64,000 bases of DNA, from NCBI RefSeq assembly GCF_022179385.1, contig NZ_BPQS01000011.1:62001-126000 (forward strand), written 5' to 3'. Each line of letters starts with the position of its first letter. Positions within the stretch are counted from its first letter, which is position 1. Shown here piece after piece: positions 18,210-27,702 of this stretch. This DNA comes from Methylobacterium longum (GTDB taxonomy: Bacteria; Pseudomonadota; Alphaproteobacteria; Rhizobiales; Beijerinckiaceae). The position numbers and the translations under genes were made by a program. The notes under the pieces were generated by a model, which was not told the DNA's origin, did no database searches, and saw nothing but the letters and a program-made list of their open reading frames with translations.

Positions 18210-19437
18210 TTCGCTCTACCCGCCCGAGCAGGTCGGCGGCGCCGAGCTGATGGTCGAGACCCTGGCGCGCAGCCAGGCCGGCTCGGGCCACGCCGTCGCG
18301 GTCGCCTGCACGGCCCGGCAGGTCGAGGCACCGACCCTGCAGGACGGCGTCACGGTCTATCGGACCGGCTACGGGACGCCGTTCCACATCCTCGACTGGC
18401 CGGAGCGCGGGCGCCTCGACCGCCTCCGCTACAAGCTGGCGGCCCAGTGGAACCGTCACACCCTCGTCCAGATGGCGGCGGCGGTGCGGGATTTCGCGCC
18501 TGACGTGGTGAACACGCACTCGATCTCGGAGCTGTCCCCGGCCATCTGGCCGATGCTCCGGCGGCTCGGCGTGCCGGCAGTTCACACGCTGCACGACTTC
18601 ACCAGCCTCTGCACCAACGGCGCGATGGCGCGCCACGGTCAGGCCTGCGACGGCCAGCACCTCAAGTGCCGGATCTACGCGGAGCCGCACCGCCGCTGCC
18701 AGCGGTCGGTCGCGGCCGTCGCGGCCGTGGGCACCGACATCCTGGAGCGGCACGTCGCGGCCGGCTTCTTCGACGCGGTTCCGGCGGCGTTGCGGCGGGT
18801 GATCTGGAACCCGATCCCGCCGGGCGCCCCGGCGATCCGCCGCCCGCGCGCGTCCGGTTCGCCGGTGACGTTCGGCTATCTCGGGCGCATCGAGCCGGCG
18901 AAGGGCACCGACGTGCTGCTCGACGCCTGTCGGCGGCTGCCGCCCCAGGGCTGGTGGCTCGCCGTGGCGGGCCGCGCCGCGGACGGGATCGACCGGTACC
19001 GCGCCCGGGCCGAGGGATTGCCCGTGTCCTTCGTGGGCTATGCGGAGCGCGACGCCTTCCTGGACACCATCGACTGCCTCGTCGTCCCGCCGATCTGGCC
19101 CGAAGCCTTCGGCCGGACTGTGGCGGAAGCCTACAGCCGAGGCGTACCGGTGATCGGGACCGCCACCGGCGGCATCGGCGAGCAGATCGGATACGGCCCC
19201 TGGCTGGTGCCGCCCGGCGATGCCCCCGCCCTCGCGGCGGCGATGGCGCGCGTCGTCGCCGAGCCCGGCCGGCTCGCCGATGGGCTCGGCCGCGCCGCGG
19301 CGGTCCGCGCCGGGACCGACCCGACGGCCGTCGCGACCGCCTACCTCGACCTCTATGCCGCGGCCCGCAGCGCGGCCAGCTCCGACCCAGCGCCCGCGCA
19401 TGCTGCGCGCCAGCACCTCAGCGAGTGCCGCCCATGA
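18190..19437 (+). CDS. Glycosyltransferase family 4, paralogue of the next gene
   Basis: A 415-residue GT4 enzyme beginning MRILHLSSLYPPEQVGGAE, with GYLGRIEPAKG in the donor domain and PEAFGRTVAEAY as the E-x7-E motif. It closely resembles its downstream neighbour through the N-terminal motif, a shared central cysteine-containing region (HTLHDFTSLCTNGAM against HTVCEYDLICGNAAM) and the donor domain, so the pair arose by tandem duplication. The central cysteines are typical of CgeB-like/GT4 enzymes with a possible metal or disulfide site. The gene overlaps its neighbours at both ends. Confidence 0.88.
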   Translation: MRILHLSSLYPPEQVGGAELMVETLARSQAGSGHAVAVACTARQVEAPTLQDGVTVYRTGYGTPFHILDWPERGRLDRLRYKLAAQWNRHTLVQMAAAVRDFAPDVVNTHSISELSPAIWPMLRRLGVPAVHTLHDFTSLCTNGAMARHGQACDGQHLKCRIYAEPHRRCQRSVAAVAAVGTDILERHVAAGFFDAVPAALRRVIWNPIPPGAPAIRRPRASGSPVTFGYLGRIEPAKGTDVLLDACRRLPPQGWWLAVAGRAADGIDRYRARAEGLPVSFVGYAERDAFLDTIDCLVVPPIWPEAFGRTVAEAYSRGVPVIGTATGGIGEQIGYGPWLVPPGDAPALAAAMARVVAEPGRLADGLGRAAAVRAGTDPTAVATAYLDLYAAARSAASSDPAPAHAARQHLSECRP

Positions 19438-20771
19438 CCGCCTCCTCCCTTCCCCAGGCCTACGCGCGGCTTCTGCCGGGCGCGCCGACCGTCACGGGGC
19501 GCGACACACGGTTTGATGGGACGGCCCTGCGGGCCTCGACGACGCCCCTGCGGATCCTGCATCTCAGCGCCCTCTACCCGCCCTACATCGTGGGCGGTGC
19601 CGAGCGCTCGGTGGAACACCTCGCCGAGGAACTGGTCGCGGCGGGTCACACGGTGGCGGCGGCCTGCATCGCCCGGGAGCCCGAGCCCAAGAGCGTGCGC
19701 GGCGGCGTCACGGTCTACCGGATGGCGCACCACAACGATTTCTGGCTGGAGGACTGGCCCAAGGCGACCCGCGTCGAGCGGGCCTGGGCGAAGCTCAAGC
19801 AGCAGTGGAACTTCGCCATCGCGGCCGAGTTCGGCCGCGTCCTCGACGATTTCCGCCCCGACATCGTCAACACCCACTCGCTCCTCGACGTCTCGACCCT
19901 GGTCTGGCGCGAGGCGGCCAAGCGCGGGATCCCGATCGTCCACACGGTCTGTGAGTACGATCTGATCTGCGGCAACGCCGCCATGTTCAAGAACGGCAAG
20001 CCCTGCGAGCGGTGGCACCTCGGCTGCAAGGTGGTGAATGCGGGCAAGCAGATCACCAACCGGTCGGTGGACGCCGTCGTCAGCGTCGGCACCGAGATCC
20101 TGAAGACCCACGTCAATCACGGCCTGTTCACGCATCTCGCGCCGGAGCGCCGCCGGGTGATCTTCTACTCCTGTACGGTCCCCGAGGGTGACCCCGAGGC
20201 CCGCCGCCGGATCGACCGGACGGGCAAGCCCATGACGTTCGGCTATCTCGGCCGGATCAACACCGAGAAGGGGGTCGGCACGCTGGTCGACGCCTTCAAG
20301 CGGATCGGCCCCGGCGACTGGCGCTGCCTCGTGGCCGGCCACGCGATGGACGACTCGATCGAGCGCTTCAAGGCGCAGGCCGCGGGCCTGCCGGTGGAGT
20401 TCGTCGGCTGGGCCAAGCCCGCCGACTTCCTCAGCGAGATCGACGTGCTCGTGGTCCCCTCGTTCTGGGCCGAGCCCTCGCCGCGGACGATCTACGAGGC
20501 CTACACGATGGGCGTGCCGGTGATCGGCGCGGCCTCGGGCGGCATCCCCGAGCTGATCGGCGCGGACAACGCCGACTGGCTGTTCACGCCGGGCGACGAT
20601 GCCGACCTCGCCGCGCGCTTGGGGTCCGTGATCGCCCGGGGCCGCCGCGGTCTCCCGGACGAGCGCAGCTTCCAGCACGTCATCCGCGAATCGACCTCGG
20701 AGCGCGTCGCCGAGAAGTATCTCGACCTCTACGCCGAACTCGTTGCCGAGCACCGGGCGGCCCGCCCGTGA
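19434..20771 (+). CDS. Glycosyltransferase family 4, paralogue of the previous gene
   Basis: A 445-residue GT4 enzyme with a 37-residue N-terminal extension before LRILHLSALYPPYIVGGAE. The donor domain has GYLGRINTEKG and AEPSPRTIYEAY (E-x7-E). ATG 19434 overlaps the previous stop (ATGA), which supports keeping the extension. The open frame back to 18666 is shadow. It probably adds a repeat-unit sugar distinct from that of its paralogue. It is followed by the flippase gene with a GTGA overlap. Confidence 0.88.
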   Translation: MTASSLPQAYARLLPGAPTVTGRDTRFDGTALRASTTPLRILHLSALYPPYIVGGAERSVEHLAEELVAAGHTVAAACIAREPEPKSVRGGVTVYRMAHHNDFWLEDWPKATRVERAWAKLKQQWNFAIAAEFGRVLDDFRPDIVNTHSLLDVSTLVWREAAKRGIPIVHTVCEYDLICGNAAMFKNGKPCERWHLGCKVVNAGKQITNRSVDAVVSVGTEILKTHVNHGLFTHLAPERRRVIFYSCTVPEGDPEARRRIDRTGKPMTFGYLGRINTEKGVGTLVDAFKRIGPGDWRCLVAGHAMDDSIERFKAQAAGLPVEFVGWAKPADFLSEIDVLVVPSFWAEPSPRTIYEAYTMGVPVIGAASGGIPELIGADNADWLFTPGDDADLAARLGSVIARGRRGLPDERSFQHVIRESTSERVAEKYLDLYAELVAEHRAARP

Positions 20772-22291
20772 GCGTGGGCGCACCAGTCCTGACCGAGGCG
20801 GCGGCGGCCGCGGAGGCCGCCGAGCGCGCGCCGGGCCTCGTCTCCGGCGCGGAGGTGACCGGCCGCTCCTTCGACGCGGCGCGGTGGGTCGCACTCGCCT
20901 CCGTGGGCAACGTCGTCCTGAGCTTCGGTGTCTTCCTCGTGCTGGCCCGGCTGATCGGGCCCGCGGAGTTCGGGATGGTGGCGATCGCCGCCGTCTTCAT
21001 CGACATCCTGCAGATCGTGGCGCGCTGCGGCCTCCCGGACGCGGTGGTGCAGCGCGCCGACCTCGACGAGGATTTCGCCGCAACCGCCTTCTGGGTGATG
21101 CTCGGCACGGGTGCCCTGTGTGCGGCGGCGCTGGTGGCCGTGGCAGGGCCGATCGCCGCGATGTTCGACCTGCCGGAGTTGCGCCCCGTCCTGTGCGCGC
21201 TCTCGGCCTGCTTCGTGATCACCGCCGCCGGGGCGATCCACGAGGCGCGCCTGCAGCGCAGCTTCGGCTTCCGCAAGCTCGCCCTGCGGGCGCTCGGCTC
21301 CAACATCCTCGGCGGGGCGGCCGCCCTGGCGCTGGCAGTGTCGGGCTACGGCGTCTGGAGCCTCGTCGTGCAGCGCCTCGTCGCGGCCACGGCGACCACC
21401 CTGCTGACCTGGGCGGCGTCCCGCTGGGTGCCGGCCCGCCGCCTCGACCTCGCGGCCGCGCGGGCGCAGATCGCCTTCGGCTCCCGGGTGTTCTGCACCT
21501 ACCTGCTGCTCGTCGCGGCGATCCGCAGCCAGGAGGTGATCGCCGCCTACTTCCTGTCGGCCGCCGACGTCGGATACCTCCGCCTCGCGTGGCGCTGCAT
21601 CGACCTCGTCAGCCAAGTGGCGGTCATCCCCCTCACGACGGTCGGCCTGACCACCTATGCCCGCCTGCAGGATCGGCCCGCCGACCTCGCCGCGACCTTC
21701 CACGGCTTCACCGCGGCCTCGGCCTTCCTGGCGGTGCCGGCCTTCTTCGGCATGGCGGCCGTTGCGCCGACGCTGGTCCCGTTCCTGTTCGGCGACCAGT
21801 GGCACGACGCGGCGCCGGTCCTGCGGATCCTGGCGCTCCTGGCACCGGAATTCGTCGCGACCTCGATGCTGTGGATGATCTTCACGGCGCTCGGGCAGAC
21901 CGGAATGGCCCTCCGGCTCGCGGGGGCGCAGTTCGCCCTCGGCGCGGCGGCGGCCGTCGTGACCGCGCCCCTGGGGCTCGCAGCCCTGGCCGCCGGGCAC
22001 GTGGTGCGGGCCTACCTGTTCACGCCCTTCATCGTGGACAGGGTCGGGCGCCTTGTGCCGGTGGGCAACCGGTCCGTCTTCCGCGTGCTCACGCCGGTGA
22101 CGGCCTGCGCGATCGTGATGGCCGGCCTCGTCCTGCTCGTGCAGGGGCCGATCCAGGATGCCCTCGGGGACCGGCTCGGCCTGTTCGCGTCCGTCGGGAT
22201 CGGCATCCTGGCCTATGCCGGGCTCGCCCAGACCTACATGCGCGACACGGTCCGGACGGCGCTGGGCTTATTCCTGCGCCGTGCCGCCTGA
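20768..22291 (+). CDS. Oligosaccharide flippase (MOP/Wzx-like)
   Basis: A 507-residue polytopic membrane protein with about fourteen helices, of the MOP superfamily that flips lipid-linked EPS repeat units to the periplasmic leaflet. The N-terminal ARWVALASVGNVVLSFGVFL and RLIGPAEFGMVAIAAVF are typical of the polysaccharide-transport branch (LARLLGPEDFG-type). It starts with GTG overlapping the glycosyltransferase stop. Together with the ligase-like protein downstream and the Wzz/BY-kinase upstream it points to a Wzx/Wzy-dependent export route; the outer-membrane exporter is not in this window. Confidence 0.88.
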   Translation: MSVGAPVLTEAAAAAEAAERAPGLVSGAEVTGRSFDAARWVALASVGNVVLSFGVFLVLARLIGPAEFGMVAIAAVFIDILQIVARCGLPDAVVQRADLDEDFAATAFWVMLGTGALCAAALVAVAGPIAAMFDLPELRPVLCALSACFVITAAGAIHEARLQRSFGFRKLALRALGSNILGGAAALALAVSGYGVWSLVVQRLVAATATTLLTWAASRWVPARRLDLAAARAQIAFGSRVFCTYLLLVAAIRSQEVIAAYFLSAADVGYLRLAWRCIDLVSQVAVIPLTTVGLTTYARLQDRPADLAATFHGFTAASAFLAVPAFFGMAAVAPTLVPFLFGDQWHDAAPVLRILALLAPEFVATSMLWMIFTALGQTGMALRLAGAQFALGAAAAVVTAPLGLAALAAGHVVRAYLFTPFIVDRVGRLVPVGNRSVFRVLTPVTACAIVMAGLVLLVQGPIQDALGDRLGLFASVGIGILAYAGLAQTYMRDTVRTALGLFLRRAA

Positions 22292-22342
22292 TCGGCACCC
22301 TCCGCCAACCTTTGCCGGTGAGACTGACGACGGGATGCGCGC

Positions 22343-23614
22343 GTGTTCGAATGGATCGGGGCCATGACGGGACAGGCGGTGGCGATCGAGGAGCGGGCGC
22401 CGACAGCCTCCGTCGCCGTCGACGGCGCGGCGGTGTTCCTGCTCGGGGCCGCCCTGCAGTTCAACGTGCTGACGTCCAGCTTCGGATTGCCGTTTCAGCG
22501 CCTGTCCGACCTCCTGCCCTTTCTGCTCATCCCGTGGCTCGGCCTGCGGCGCGCGGTCCTCGCGGAAGCCATGCGCAGCGTGGCGCCGCTCTCCGGGATC
22601 GTCGTCGTGATCGCGGCCTCCCTGGTGCTGAAGGCGCACATCCTCGCGGGCGACGTCTACCTGACGCTCGTGCTGCTGCTCTACGTCGTCCAGGCCTTCA
22701 TCCTGCTCGTGCTCTTCCGCGACGCGCGCATCGAGAGCGCGTTCTGTGCCGGCCTGCTCGCGGGACTCCTCGGCTCCCTGGCGGTCCTGCTGCTCACCTC
22801 GACGGGCGCCTCCCTGGAGCGCTTCGGCCTCGCGGTCCCGACCGACGGCCTCGACGAGGACCTGAAGCTCTTCTTCCAGGACAAGCTGGGCGGCCTCTGG
22901 ATCTCCGGGAACGAGACGGGCCACGTCTTCGCGCTGGCCGGGGCCGCGGCGCTTCTGCTGAGCCTGCGCTACCGCACGAAGGCGGTCTACCTCGTCTACT
23001 TCGCGGCCCTCCTGACCAGCTTCCCGCTGACCAACAACCGGGCCGGCCTGATCATGCCGCTCCTGTTCCTCGCCGTGCTGATGCGGCGGAACCTGAAGGC
23101 ACCCGCCATCCTGACCGCGCTCGGCATCCTGGGTGCCCTGCTGGTCGCCTGGTCGGTGACGGGGGAGATCCCCCTGCCGGGGACCCTGTCGCAGGCGATC
23201 GAGCGACGTTTCGCGGAGGACACCAACGTCTCCAGCAACGTCGACGAGCGGTTCCTGTCAGGAATCTCCGCCCTCCAGCTCGTCGTCGCGTATCCGTTCG
23301 GCGTCGGCGAGGTCGCCCGCCGCTCCGGACTCCAGGCGCTCACCGGCCTGGTGACGCCGCACAACGGGTTCGTCTCCCTCGCGCTCCAGAGCGGACTCGC
23401 GACGCTCCTGCTGCTCGTCGCCGGGCTGGTGCGGATCCTCCTGGCGCCCGGCGCCGCCGGTCCGCTGCTGACCTACACCGCGCTGTTCCTCATCCCGTCG
23501 CTGATGTTCGAGGAGCTCTCGGTCAATCAGTACGTCCTGTTCTTCATGGCGCTCGTCGTCGCGTCGCTGGCGATCGCGCGCGAACCCGGAGCCCTGCGCA
23601 CCGGACCGGGCTGA
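22343..23614 (+). CDS. O-antigen ligase/polymerase-like membrane protein (Wzy/WaaL type)
   Basis: A 423-residue protein with ten or more hydrophobic helices and a large periplasmic loop around 270-335. The motif TPHNGFVSLALQSG resembles the conserved H-N/H-S of the Wzy_C/O-antigen ligase fold. In this operon polymerisation of the EPS repeat unit is the likeliest role. Start is uncertain: GTG 22343 or ATG 22364 both give the same first membrane helix. It is the last gene of the EPS operon and ends 41 bases before a convergent gene. Confidence 0.82.
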   Translation: MFEWIGAMTGQAVAIEERAPTASVAVDGAAVFLLGAALQFNVLTSSFGLPFQRLSDLLPFLLIPWLGLRRAVLAEAMRSVAPLSGIVVVIAASLVLKAHILAGDVYLTLVLLLYVVQAFILLVLFRDARIESAFCAGLLAGLLGSLAVLLLTSTGASLERFGLAVPTDGLDEDLKLFFQDKLGGLWISGNETGHVFALAGAAALLLSLRYRTKAVYLVYFAALLTSFPLTNNRAGLIMPLLFLAVLMRRNLKAPAILTALGILGALLVAWSVTGEIPLPGTLSQAIERRFAEDTNVSSNVDERFLSGISALQLVVAYPFGVGEVARRSGLQALTGLVTPHNGFVSLALQSGLATLLLLVAGLVRILLAPGAAGPLLTYTALFLIPSLMFEELSVNQYVLFFMALVVASLAIAREPGALRTGPG

Positions 23615-23655
23615 CGGGGGCAAGCCTGGGCAGAGCAAAGCCGCGGCCGGCGCAG

Positions 23656-24054
23656 TCACACGGCGTGCTGCTCGATAATCCCCCGCACGGCGTCCAGCAT
23701 CCGCGCCCGGGCGTAGGGCTTGCGCAGGAATCGGGCCCGGCTCGGCACGTCGCCGGGCACCGGCTCGACCTTGCCGGACGTCATGATGATGCCGACGTTC
23801 GGCCAGCGCCGGTCGATGCACGCCGCCAGAACGATGCCATCAAGTCCACTGCGCAGATCGATATCTGTGATGACAACTCGAATATTGTCTCTATTTTCCA
23901 AGGCGCATACGGCATCCGCGGCGGTGCAAACGTCGACGGCCTCGTAACCAGCAACTTCCAGCACGTCGACAGCCGCCATCCGCTCGATGATTTCATCTTC
24001 CACGATGAGTACAGCTGGTTTCTGGGCATGTGACGCGCTCGAGACTGGATACAT
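23656..24054 (-). CDS. Single-domain response regulator (receiver only)
   Basis: A 132-residue CheY-like receiver with no output domain. The acidic pocket is VEDE (18-21), the phospho-acceptor is probably Asp64 in VITDIDL, the switch residue lies in MTSGK, and Lys112 is in LRKPY. This is the pattern of the alphaproteobacterial receivers that work with HWE or hybrid kinases. No kinase lies beside it, so its partner is elsewhere. It is convergent with the EPS operon and divergent from the small gene at 24284 across an AT-rich gap. Confidence 0.88.
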   Translation of the reverse strand: MYPVSSASHAQKPAVLIVEDEIIERMAAVDVLEVAGYEAVDVCTAADAVCALENRDNIRVVITDIDLRSGLDGIVLAACIDRRWPNVGIIMTSGKVEPVPGDVPSRARFLRKPYARARMLDAVRGIIEQHAV

Positions 24055-24283
24055 CGCTCAAACTTCCCCACAGCGGCCGATTCACGGTGCATGAACTATC
24101 AATTCGCCGCCCCGATCAAGCCACGCAGAGTTGCAATTTATCTTTTGATGTAGCTAAAAGTAGCAAATTGACCCTGTTCCCCTGGGTAAAATGCTGAAGA
24201 TATTGCATTTTTGCAGGAGTTATGATTTTTATAAAGACTAGTGCCACGATGTGCTGAGATTTTAGATTGAATTGCAGATCCGA
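24055..24283. other. AT-rich divergent intergenic region
   Basis: About 230 bases without a gene between the receiver gene and the small ORF. From 24110 to 24275 the base composition is far more AT-rich than the rest of the window, with short complementary blocks (CAATTT and AAATTG flanking GCTAAAAGTAGC). It probably carries divergent promoters. I could not pick out one convincing -35/-10 pair. Confidence 0.35.
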
Positions 24284-24523
24284 ATGCAATATCGGTTGCG
24301 CATAGCGAGGCGTCGTGCTCAGGGGAGCGTCGACATCGCCTCCCAGATGATTGAGGCTCCGACCGTCAACGCGGCGATCGAGGCCGCCAGTCGCGCCATG
24401 GGCACCTTCCTAGCCGATGTGCCGGGCGTCGGCATCCTCACCGAGGTCGTGGCGGGCGGCCTCGTCTGGTCCTGCCGGCAGAACATGCCGTCCCCGCCGG
24501 AGCCCGATTTCATCCGCCCCTGA
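24284..24523 (+). CDS. Small hypothetical protein
   Basis: A 79-residue protein, basic at the N-terminus (QYRLRIARRRAQG) with a mildly hydrophobic middle (FLADVPGVGILTEVVAGGLVW). I do not recognise a family. ATG 24284 is preferred over TTG 24272. The codon pattern is GC-rich like real genes here, in contrast to the AT-rich leader, and it ends 28 bases before the convergent LysR gene. It may be membrane-associated. Confidence 0.5.
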   Translation: MQYRLRIARRRAQGSVDIASQMIEAPTVNAAIEAASRAMGTFLADVPGVGILTEVVAGGLVWSCRQNMPSPPEPDFIRP

Positions 24524-24550
24524 ACCGGCGTCAGGACCGGCACCGGGCAA

Positions 24551-25468
24551 TCACGCCGGCCCGGGTCCGGACAGGGCCGGATCCAGGGTCCGCGCGAGCG
24601 AGCGGGCGGCGGCCACGAGGGCGGTCACGATCGGGGTGGACGGTTCCCGTCGGGGGGCGACGAGGCCGATCGTGTGTTCCAGATCCGGCGCGGTGATCGG
24701 GATGGCGCGAACGCCGTCCATGGGACCCAGGGCGTCCACCAGGATCTCCGGCATGATCGAGGCCCAGCGCAGGGTGCGCACGTGGGTCAGCAGCACGATC
24801 ATCGAGTTCGACTCGAGGGTCGCGGCGGGGTCCGCGCCGGCCTCGCGGATCTGCTGGTCGATGATCCGCCGGTTCTGCATGTTCGGCGTGAGCAGGCAGA
24901 GCGGCAGGCTGCTGGTCTCGGCCCAGCTAACGCTCGCCCGCCCGTCGAACGGCCCGCCGATGGCGGTCACGAGGCGGTAGCGCTCCCGGTACAGCGGGAC
25001 CGACACCACGCGTCCCAGCGGCTCGTTGTCGAGGTAGGTGAGCCCGGCATCCGCCTCCAGATTCTCGATCAGCGAGAAGATATCGGCCGAGGTCGCGGAC
25101 TCGACGGAGAGCCGCACGTCCGGGTGGCGCTCGCGGTACGGGGTCGTCAGTGCCACGACCATCGGCAGGGCGGTCGGGATCGCGGCGATGCGCAGATGGC
25201 CGGTCAGCCCCCGGCGCAGCCCCGTGACCTCCTCGTGCATCGCCCGCGCGTCGGCCACGATCCGCCGCGCCCATTCCAGCACCCGTTCCCCCTCGGGGGT
25301 GAAGCCCTGGAAGCGGGAGCCGCGCAGCACGAGCTGCACGCCGAAGCGGTTCTCGAGCTGCTTCACGCCCGCCGACAGGGTCTGCTGGGTCACCCCGCAG
25401 GCCTCGGCGGCATGGCCAAAATGCTGCTCGCGGGCGAGCGCGAGCAGGAAGTCCAGCTTGTCGATCAC
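24551..25468 (-). CDS. LysR-family transcriptional regulator
   Basis: A 305-residue LysR regulator. The N-terminal winged helix-turn-helix covers residues 1-60 (HFGHAAEACGVTQQTLSAGV), followed by a linker helix and a periplasmic-binding-protein-like effector domain. It lies 75 bases downstream of the OFA transporter on the same strand and close to the fds operon. In Cupriavidus and others a LysR protein (FdsR) controls soluble formate dehydrogenase, so a role in formate or oxalate control is a reasonable inference; the effector is unknown. Confidence 0.88.
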   Translation of the reverse strand: MIDKLDFLLALAREQHFGHAAEACGVTQQTLSAGVKQLENRFGVQLVLRGSRFQGFTPEGERVLEWARRIVADARAMHEEVTGLRRGLTGHLRIAAIPTALPMVVALTTPYRERHPDVRLSVESATSADIFSLIENLEADAGLTYLDNEPLGRVVSVPLYRERYRLVTAIGGPFDGRASVSWAETSSLPLCLLTPNMQNRRIIDQQIREAGADPAATLESNSMIVLLTHVRTLRWASIMPEILVDALGPMDGVRAIPITAPDLEHTIGLVAPRREPSTPIVTALVAAARSLARTLDPALSGPGPA

Positions 25469-25543
25469 GACGGAGGGATCCCGGCACGGCGAGGCGCCGG
25501 AAGCCTAGCGACCCGTCGTGCCGGCCACAACCGGGGTTGGGCC

Positions 25544-27205
25544 TTACCGGAACAGGATGAAGGCCTTCGACAGGGTGATGCCGATGCCCCAGACGATCGG
25601 GATGCCGACCACCGCCCAGGCCACGGCCGCGCCCGGGCTGAAACCGCCGCGCCCGATGCCGAAGGAACCCGAGGCTCCGCCGACCGTGGCGCCGGTGCGG
25701 ACGTCGAGGGACGCCCGCTCGGAATCGGACATGAACCAGCGCTGGGCCAGGGGCCGGACCAGCAGGTTGCAGAGGAAGCCGACCGCCAGGAAGCTCGCCA
25801 GCACGTACATGGTCCGGCCGTAGAGTTCCGCCCCCTGTACGCCCGCGGCGACCTGCGCCTCGCGGATCTTGGTGATGACGAAGGGTCCGACGATGCCCGC
25901 CATCGACCACGCGGTGAGCAGGCGCCCGTGGATGGCGCCGACGAACTGCGTGCCGAACACGTCGGCGAGGTAGGCCGGGACCGTCGCGAAGCCCCCGCCA
26001 TACATCGACAGGATCACGCAGAAGATGGCGACGAACAGGGCCTGAGAGCCGATGCCGGCCGCCCAGGGTGCCGCCGCGTAGAGCAGGCCGCCCAGCGCGA
26101 AGAAGATCGCGTAGGTGACCTTCCGGCCGATCCGGTCCGACATCGAGGCCCAGAAGAACCGGCCCAGGATGTTGAACAGCGACAGCAGGCCGACGAAGCC
26201 GGCGGCGATCGCTGCCACCTGCGCCTTCTGGCCGGCATCGAGGGCGGAGAAGCCGGTGCCCGGCAGGCCGATCAGCTCGCCGCCGAAGATCTCTTGGAGC
26301 ATCGGCGAGGCCAGCGCCAGGACGCCGATTCCGGCGGAGACGTTGAGGAACAGGACAAGCCAGATCATCCAGAACTGGACGGTCTTGTGCGCGTCCCGGA
26401 GGTGGACGTGCCCCGAGGCGATCATGGCGTTCTTGGCCGCCGGCGCCGTCCAGCCGTCCGGTCGCCAGCCGGCCGGCGGCACCCGGTAGCCGAAGGCGCC
26501 GCCCAGCATGAACAGGATGTAGCCCACGCCCATCACCGCCAGCGTCTGCCAGACGCCGGCCGAGTCCGCGGTCCGGAAGCCCTTGATCAGGCTGTCCGCC
26601 AGGGGCGAGCCGATCATCGCACCGCCGCCGAAGCCCATGATCGCCATGCCGGTGGCCATGCCGCGGCGGTCGGGGAACCACTTGATCAGCGTGGAGACGG
26701 GGGAGATGTAGCCGAGGCCCAGCCCGATGCCGCCGATCAGGCCCATGCCGAGCCAGACCAGCCAGAGCTGGTGGATGTAGACGCCGAAGGCGCCGATCAG
26801 GAAGCCGCCGCCCCAGCACAGGGCGGCGACGATGCCGGCCTTGCGCGGGCCCGCGCGCTCCAGCCAGCCGCCGAACAGGGCGGCCGACAGGCCGAGCACC
26901 ACGATCCCGATGGAGAAGACCGTCACGAGGTCGCTCACCCGCCAGTCGCAGGTGGTGGTGAACAGGGCCGTCATCACGCCCATGTCGGGGCAGGCCGCCG
27001 CAGCGGGCTTGCCGACCGAGAGCGCCCGCGTCAGCGGAAGCCAGAACACCGACAGGCCGTAGGCCATGCCGATGCACAGGTGGATCGCGAGGGCCGCGGG
27101 CGGGACCAGCCACCGGTTGAAGCCCGGCTTGGCGACGATACGCTCGCGCGAGAGCAGACCCGGCGCGGCATCGGGCGCGACCGCACCCGTAACCCCAAGA
27201 CTCAT
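25544..27205 (-). CDS. OFA-family MFS transporter (oxalate/formate antiporter type)
   Basis: A 553-residue, twelve-helix MFS protein of the oxalate:formate antiporter family. Family features include PPAALAIHLCIGMAYGLSVF in helix 1, GIGLGLGYISPVSTLIKWFP and DRRGMATGMAIMGFGGGA. Members exchange oxalate for formate or carry monocarboxylates across the inner membrane. The ATG at 27205 has AGAGGA six bases upstream; the open frame to 27295 is not supported. Its place between a LysR gene and the formate dehydrogenase operon suggests it supplies or exports formate. The C-terminal 50 residues are an extra glycine/serine-rich loop and helix. Confidence 0.88.
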   Translation of the reverse strand: MSLGVTGAVAPDAAPGLLSRERIVAKPGFNRWLVPPAALAIHLCIGMAYGLSVFWLPLTRALSVGKPAAAACPDMGVMTALFTTTCDWRVSDLVTVFSIGIVVLGLSAALFGGWLERAGPRKAGIVAALCWGGGFLIGAFGVYIHQLWLVWLGMGLIGGIGLGLGYISPVSTLIKWFPDRRGMATGMAIMGFGGGAMIGSPLADSLIKGFRTADSAGVWQTLAVMGVGYILFMLGGAFGYRVPPAGWRPDGWTAPAAKNAMIASGHVHLRDAHKTVQFWMIWLVLFLNVSAGIGVLALASPMLQEIFGGELIGLPGTGFSALDAGQKAQVAAIAAGFVGLLSLFNILGRFFWASMSDRIGRKVTYAIFFALGGLLYAAAPWAAGIGSQALFVAIFCVILSMYGGGFATVPAYLADVFGTQFVGAIHGRLLTAWSMAGIVGPFVITKIREAQVAAGVQGAELYGRTMYVLASFLAVGFLCNLLVRPLAQRWFMSDSERASLDVRTGATVGGASGSFGIGRGGFSPGAAVAWAVVGIPIVWGIGITLSKAFILFR

Positions 27206-27404
27206 GACGTCATCCTCTTCGGCAGCCACGTGGATGGGCGGCTCGTGGGAGGATGATGCGCGATCTGTGTGCAACGTGCCAGCGTCGCCGATCACTCAGT
27301 CGACACGTTTACGCCCGATCGCCGCAGTCTGCATGCGCAACGACCAAGGAAAGAGGCCCGTCCAGGAGTCCTGATCGCGCGCCCTGCGCAGTTCGACGCC
27401 GGGA

Positions 27405-27698
27405 TCAGCCCGCGTCGCTGGCACCGTCGCCGAGTTTCTGCGGATCGCGGGTCGCGGGCCGGACCGGGCTCTCGGCCTGCGGTTCGGCGCCGCGCAGGGC
27501 CCGCTGCACCAGATCGTCGGCCCGGTCGCCCATCGCCGGCAGGGCGGCTTCAAGCTTCGAGACCATCTTGGGCGTCCAGAAGGCCGTGATGTGCTTGTGG
27601 ACGCCGGCGACCGCCTCCTCTTCCGGGTATGACCGGAAGAAGGTGGCGATCTGGTTGGCCATGCGGAGGAGCTTGTCCTCCTGACTCACCGCGCGCAT
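27405..27698 (-). CDS. fdsD: NAD-dependent formate dehydrogenase, delta subunit
   Basis: A 97-residue FdsD. The core KLLRMANQIATFFRSYPEEEA and GVHKHITAFWTPKMVSKLE is the recognised family block; the last 30 residues are a polar tail. FdsD is a small subunit of the cytoplasmic FdsGBAD complex, needed for full activity. It starts 4 bases after the fdsA stop and is the last gene of fdsGBAD; about 200 bases separate it from the OFA transporter. Confidence 0.92.
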   Translation of the reverse strand: MRAVSQEDKLLRMANQIATFFRSYPEEEAVAGVHKHITAFWTPKMVSKLEAALPAMGDRADDLVQRALRGAEPQAESPVRPATRDPQKLGDGASDAG

Positions 27699-27702
27699 CG
27701 GT

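Noticed and set aside
20743-24033. 1096-residue plus-strand frame over the flippase and ligase genes
   Set aside because: Out of frame with two clear membrane proteins; proline/arginine-rich and without domains.
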